Below are positions 5,350 to 7,002 of a stretch of DNA of 7,002 bases, piece by piece (position 1 is the stretch's first letter; every line of letters begins with the position of its first letter). This DNA is from Solirubrobacteraceae bacterium (GTDB taxonomy: Bacteria; Actinomycetota; Thermoleophilia; Solirubrobacterales; Solirubrobacteraceae). The notes beneath the pieces are model-generated. The model saw only the letters and a program-made list of their open reading frames with translations, made no database searches and was not told the origin of the DNA. The stretch is taken from assembly GCA_030043235.1 (NCBI GenBank), contig JASHYF010000453.1, positions 1 through 7,002 of the forward strand. The letters run 5' to 3'. Both the position numbers and the translations under genes were made by a program.

Positions 5350-6984
5350 ATGGCGATTCGGTCCGCTGACAGCGGCGTCGCACCGATTGCACATGACTGG
5401 AGGCGCGCGCTGCTCGGCGTGGGAGCCGGCGTGGCGGTCGTCGTTGTCCTCGTGGCGATAGCCGCGCTGCTGCTGTCGGGCGCCACGCTCGCCAGCGACG
5501 AGAGCGCCCTCGCGCGCGTGTCCGTACAGCCGCTCGGAGGCAGGATCGAGGGCATCCAGGCGTTCGGGGCGCACGGCCACAGCATTCCGCTCGCGGTGCA
5601 CGACGGTCTCCTCACGCCGCTGCGGCGATTGACGCCCGGGGCGCAGGTGTCGGTGGACGTGAAGGTTCGCCGGCCCGGATGGATCGGCTGGGCGCTCGGC
5701 TCAGAACACACCGTGCGCCTCACCCTGCACACGCCGCTCGCGCTCCTCAGCGAACGCTGGATGACCGTGCCCACCGGCTCGAACGTGCGGGTCAGCTTCA
5801 GCGAACCCGTAGACGCCGTCTCCTACTACGGCGCCAGCGGGGGCGTCACGCACAGGGTGCTGAGCGACGATGCGCGATCGGTGTCGCTCGGGCGCCAACC
5901 CGCCACGGGGGCGACCGAGATCGCGGTCGCGCCGCGCCCGTGGGAGACGCTCGGCGCACCCCAGCAGGTGAGCTGGTTCCCGCCGTCGAGCTCGCCCGTG
6001 ATGGCCACGATCCCCGCCGCCGGCGATGACGTCTCACCCACCGCGCCGATCTACCTGACGTTCTCGAAGCCCGTCAGCGAAGTGCTCGGCGAAGGGCATC
6101 CGCAGCTCTCGCCGAACGTGCCCGGACACTGGCGCGAAGCGAACAGCCACACGCTCGTGTTCACGCCCTCGGGCTTCGGGGCGCCGCTGGAATCGCAAGT
6201 GAGGGTACGGCTGCCGAGCGCCGTCGCCGTCTCCGGCACGGGTGGCGGGCTGAGCAAGACCAACCAGGTCGCCTGGAACGTGCCGCCCGGCTCCACGCTG
6301 CGCCTGCAGCAGCTGCTCGCCGAGACCGGCTACCTCCCCGTCGACTGGCATCCGTCGGGCGCCCCCGTCGCGCGCACGCCGAGCGCCCAGGCACAGGCGG
6401 CCGTGGATCCCCCCAAGGGCGCTTTCACCTGGCGCTATCCCAACACGCCGGGGCAGCTGCAGGCGCTGTGGACCCCCGGCCAGTGGAACGTGGTCACAAA
6501 GGGCGCGGTGATGAAGTTCGAGAACGAAAACAACCTCGAAGTCGACGGCGAAGCCGGGCCGGCGGTGTGGAGCGCGCTGCTGCGCTACGTGCTCGCCGAC
6601 AGGCGCCTGCACGAACCGTACAGCTACGTGTACGTGCACCGCGAAGTCCCCGAGACGATGACGCTGTGGAGCGCCGGGCGCATCGTCGAGACCTCCGCGG
6701 CCAACACCGGCATCTCCGGCGCGGAAACCGAACTCGGCACCTTCCCCGTGTTCGAGCACATCGAAGAAGGCACCATGAGCGGCACCAACCCCGACGGCTC
6801 GCATTACGAAGACCCGGGAATCAAATGGATCAGCTACTTCAACGGCGGCGACGCGCTGCACTACTTCGACCGGGCGTCCTTCGGCTTCCAGCAGAGCCTC
6901 GGCTGCGTCGAGCTGCCGCTCGAAGCCGCCGCCGAGGAGTGGCCGTACACGCCCATCGGCACGCTCGTCACAGTCGAAACCTAG
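5350..6984 (+). CDS. Membrane-anchored L,D-transpeptidase (YkuD domain) with Ig-like and peptidoglycan-binding domains
   Basis: A 544-residue envelope enzyme predicted to make 3-3 cross-links in peptidoglycan, or to attach proteins to it. A short basic cytoplasmic tail is followed by one helix (20-42). Then come beta-rich, probably Ig-like segments: about 50-130, about 135-215 (NVRVSFSEPVDAV) and about 217-310 (SPTAPIYLTFSKPV, Big_5-like). A peptidoglycan-binding-like module with an insertion spans about 312-420 (LRLQQLLAETGYLPV, then TKGAVMKFENENNLEVDG). The YkuD catalytic domain fills the C-terminus, with ALHYFD (His504) and SLGCVELPL (catalytic Cys519). The SxGC core is intact, but the usual Arg two positions after Cys is Glu521, and the HG after the first His is HY. 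The ATG at 5350 is preferred over TTG 5323, which lies inside the palindrome. The architecture resembles mycobacterial Ldt enzymes. A stop at 6982-6984 makes it complete. Confidence 0.9.
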   Translation: MAIRSADSGVAPIAHDWRRALLGVGAGVAVVVVLVAIAALLLSGATLASDESALARVSVQPLGGRIEGIQAFGAHGHSIPLAVHDGLLTPLRRLTPGAQVSVDVKVRRPGWIGWALGSEHTVRLTLHTPLALLSERWMTVPTGSNVRVSFSEPVDAVSYYGASGGVTHRVLSDDARSVSLGRQPATGATEIAVAPRPWETLGAPQQVSWFPPSSSPVMATIPAAGDDVSPTAPIYLTFSKPVSEVLGEGHPQLSPNVPGHWREANSHTLVFTPSGFGAPLESQVRVRLPSAVAVSGTGGGLSKTNQVAWNVPPGSTLRLQQLLAETGYLPVDWHPSGAPVARTPSAQAQAAVDPPKGAFTWRYPNTPGQLQALWTPGQWNVVTKGAVMKFENENNLEVDGEAGPAVWSALLRYVLADRRLHEPYSYVYVHREVPETMTLWSAGRIVETSAANTGISGAETELGTFPVFEHIEEGTMSGTNPDGSHYEDPGIKWISYFNGGDALHYFDRASFGFQQSLGCVELPLEAAAEEWPYTPIGTLVTVET

Positions 6985-7002
6985 AGGGCGCGTGCGCGGC
7001 GC

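Noticed and set aside
5100..5774. N-terminal extension of the NHL frame up to 5774
   Set aside because: It runs antisense through the transpeptidase promoter and coding start. The signal peptide and lipobox place the real start at 5099, or at most 5228.
6985..7002. Possible GC-rich hairpin after the transpeptidase stop
   Set aside because: Only 18 bases remain in the window, so no stem and tail can be established.

Overview
The window is very GC-rich. The coding frames have a near-uniform G/C preference at third positions, and three gene starts have a TANNNT box 6-7 bases before the ATG with no ribosome binding site. Together with an NHL-repeat lipoprotein and a membrane-anchored L,D-transpeptidase, this suggests a high-GC actinobacterium, perhaps Thermoleophilia/Solirubrobacterales. 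That placement is inferred from composition and gene content, not from a marker gene.

Layout, left to right. Positions 1-224 hold no confident gene, but contain a perfect 22-bp tandem duplication (181-224) directly after the stop of the next gene. A CPA2-type cation:proton antiporter lies on the minus strand (225 to about 1388). Divergent from it is an NDH-2/SQR-like FAD oxidoreductase (1478-2626, plus). Its stop overlaps the stop of a convergent GNAT acyltransferase (2623-3093, minus). Upstream of the GNAT gene on the same strand is a 650-residue lipoprotein with twelve NHL repeats (3147-5099, minus). Divergent from that, across a 250-bp spacer, is an L,D-transpeptidase with extracellular beta domains and a peptidoglycan-binding domain (5350-6984, plus).

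Functionally there are two divergent pairs. The antiporter and flavoprotein are both plausible players in membrane energetics or redox and ion homeostasis. The NHL lipoprotein and transpeptidase both act at the cell envelope. The GNAT gene probably shares a transcript with the NHL gene (53-bp gap).

The most interesting signals are not the genes themselves. They are a 16-bp perfect palindrome sitting on the transpeptidase promoter with a third half-site over the start codon; the apparent lack of a standard start codon for the antiporter, where a good Shine-Dalgarno sequence points to ATC; the 22-bp duplication that breaks a stop/start-coupled mini-ORF with a lipobox; and the Glu in place of Arg after the transpeptidase catalytic Cys. 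I see no CRISPR array, rRNA, tRNA or recognisable insertion sequence, and no clearly new multi-gene system.
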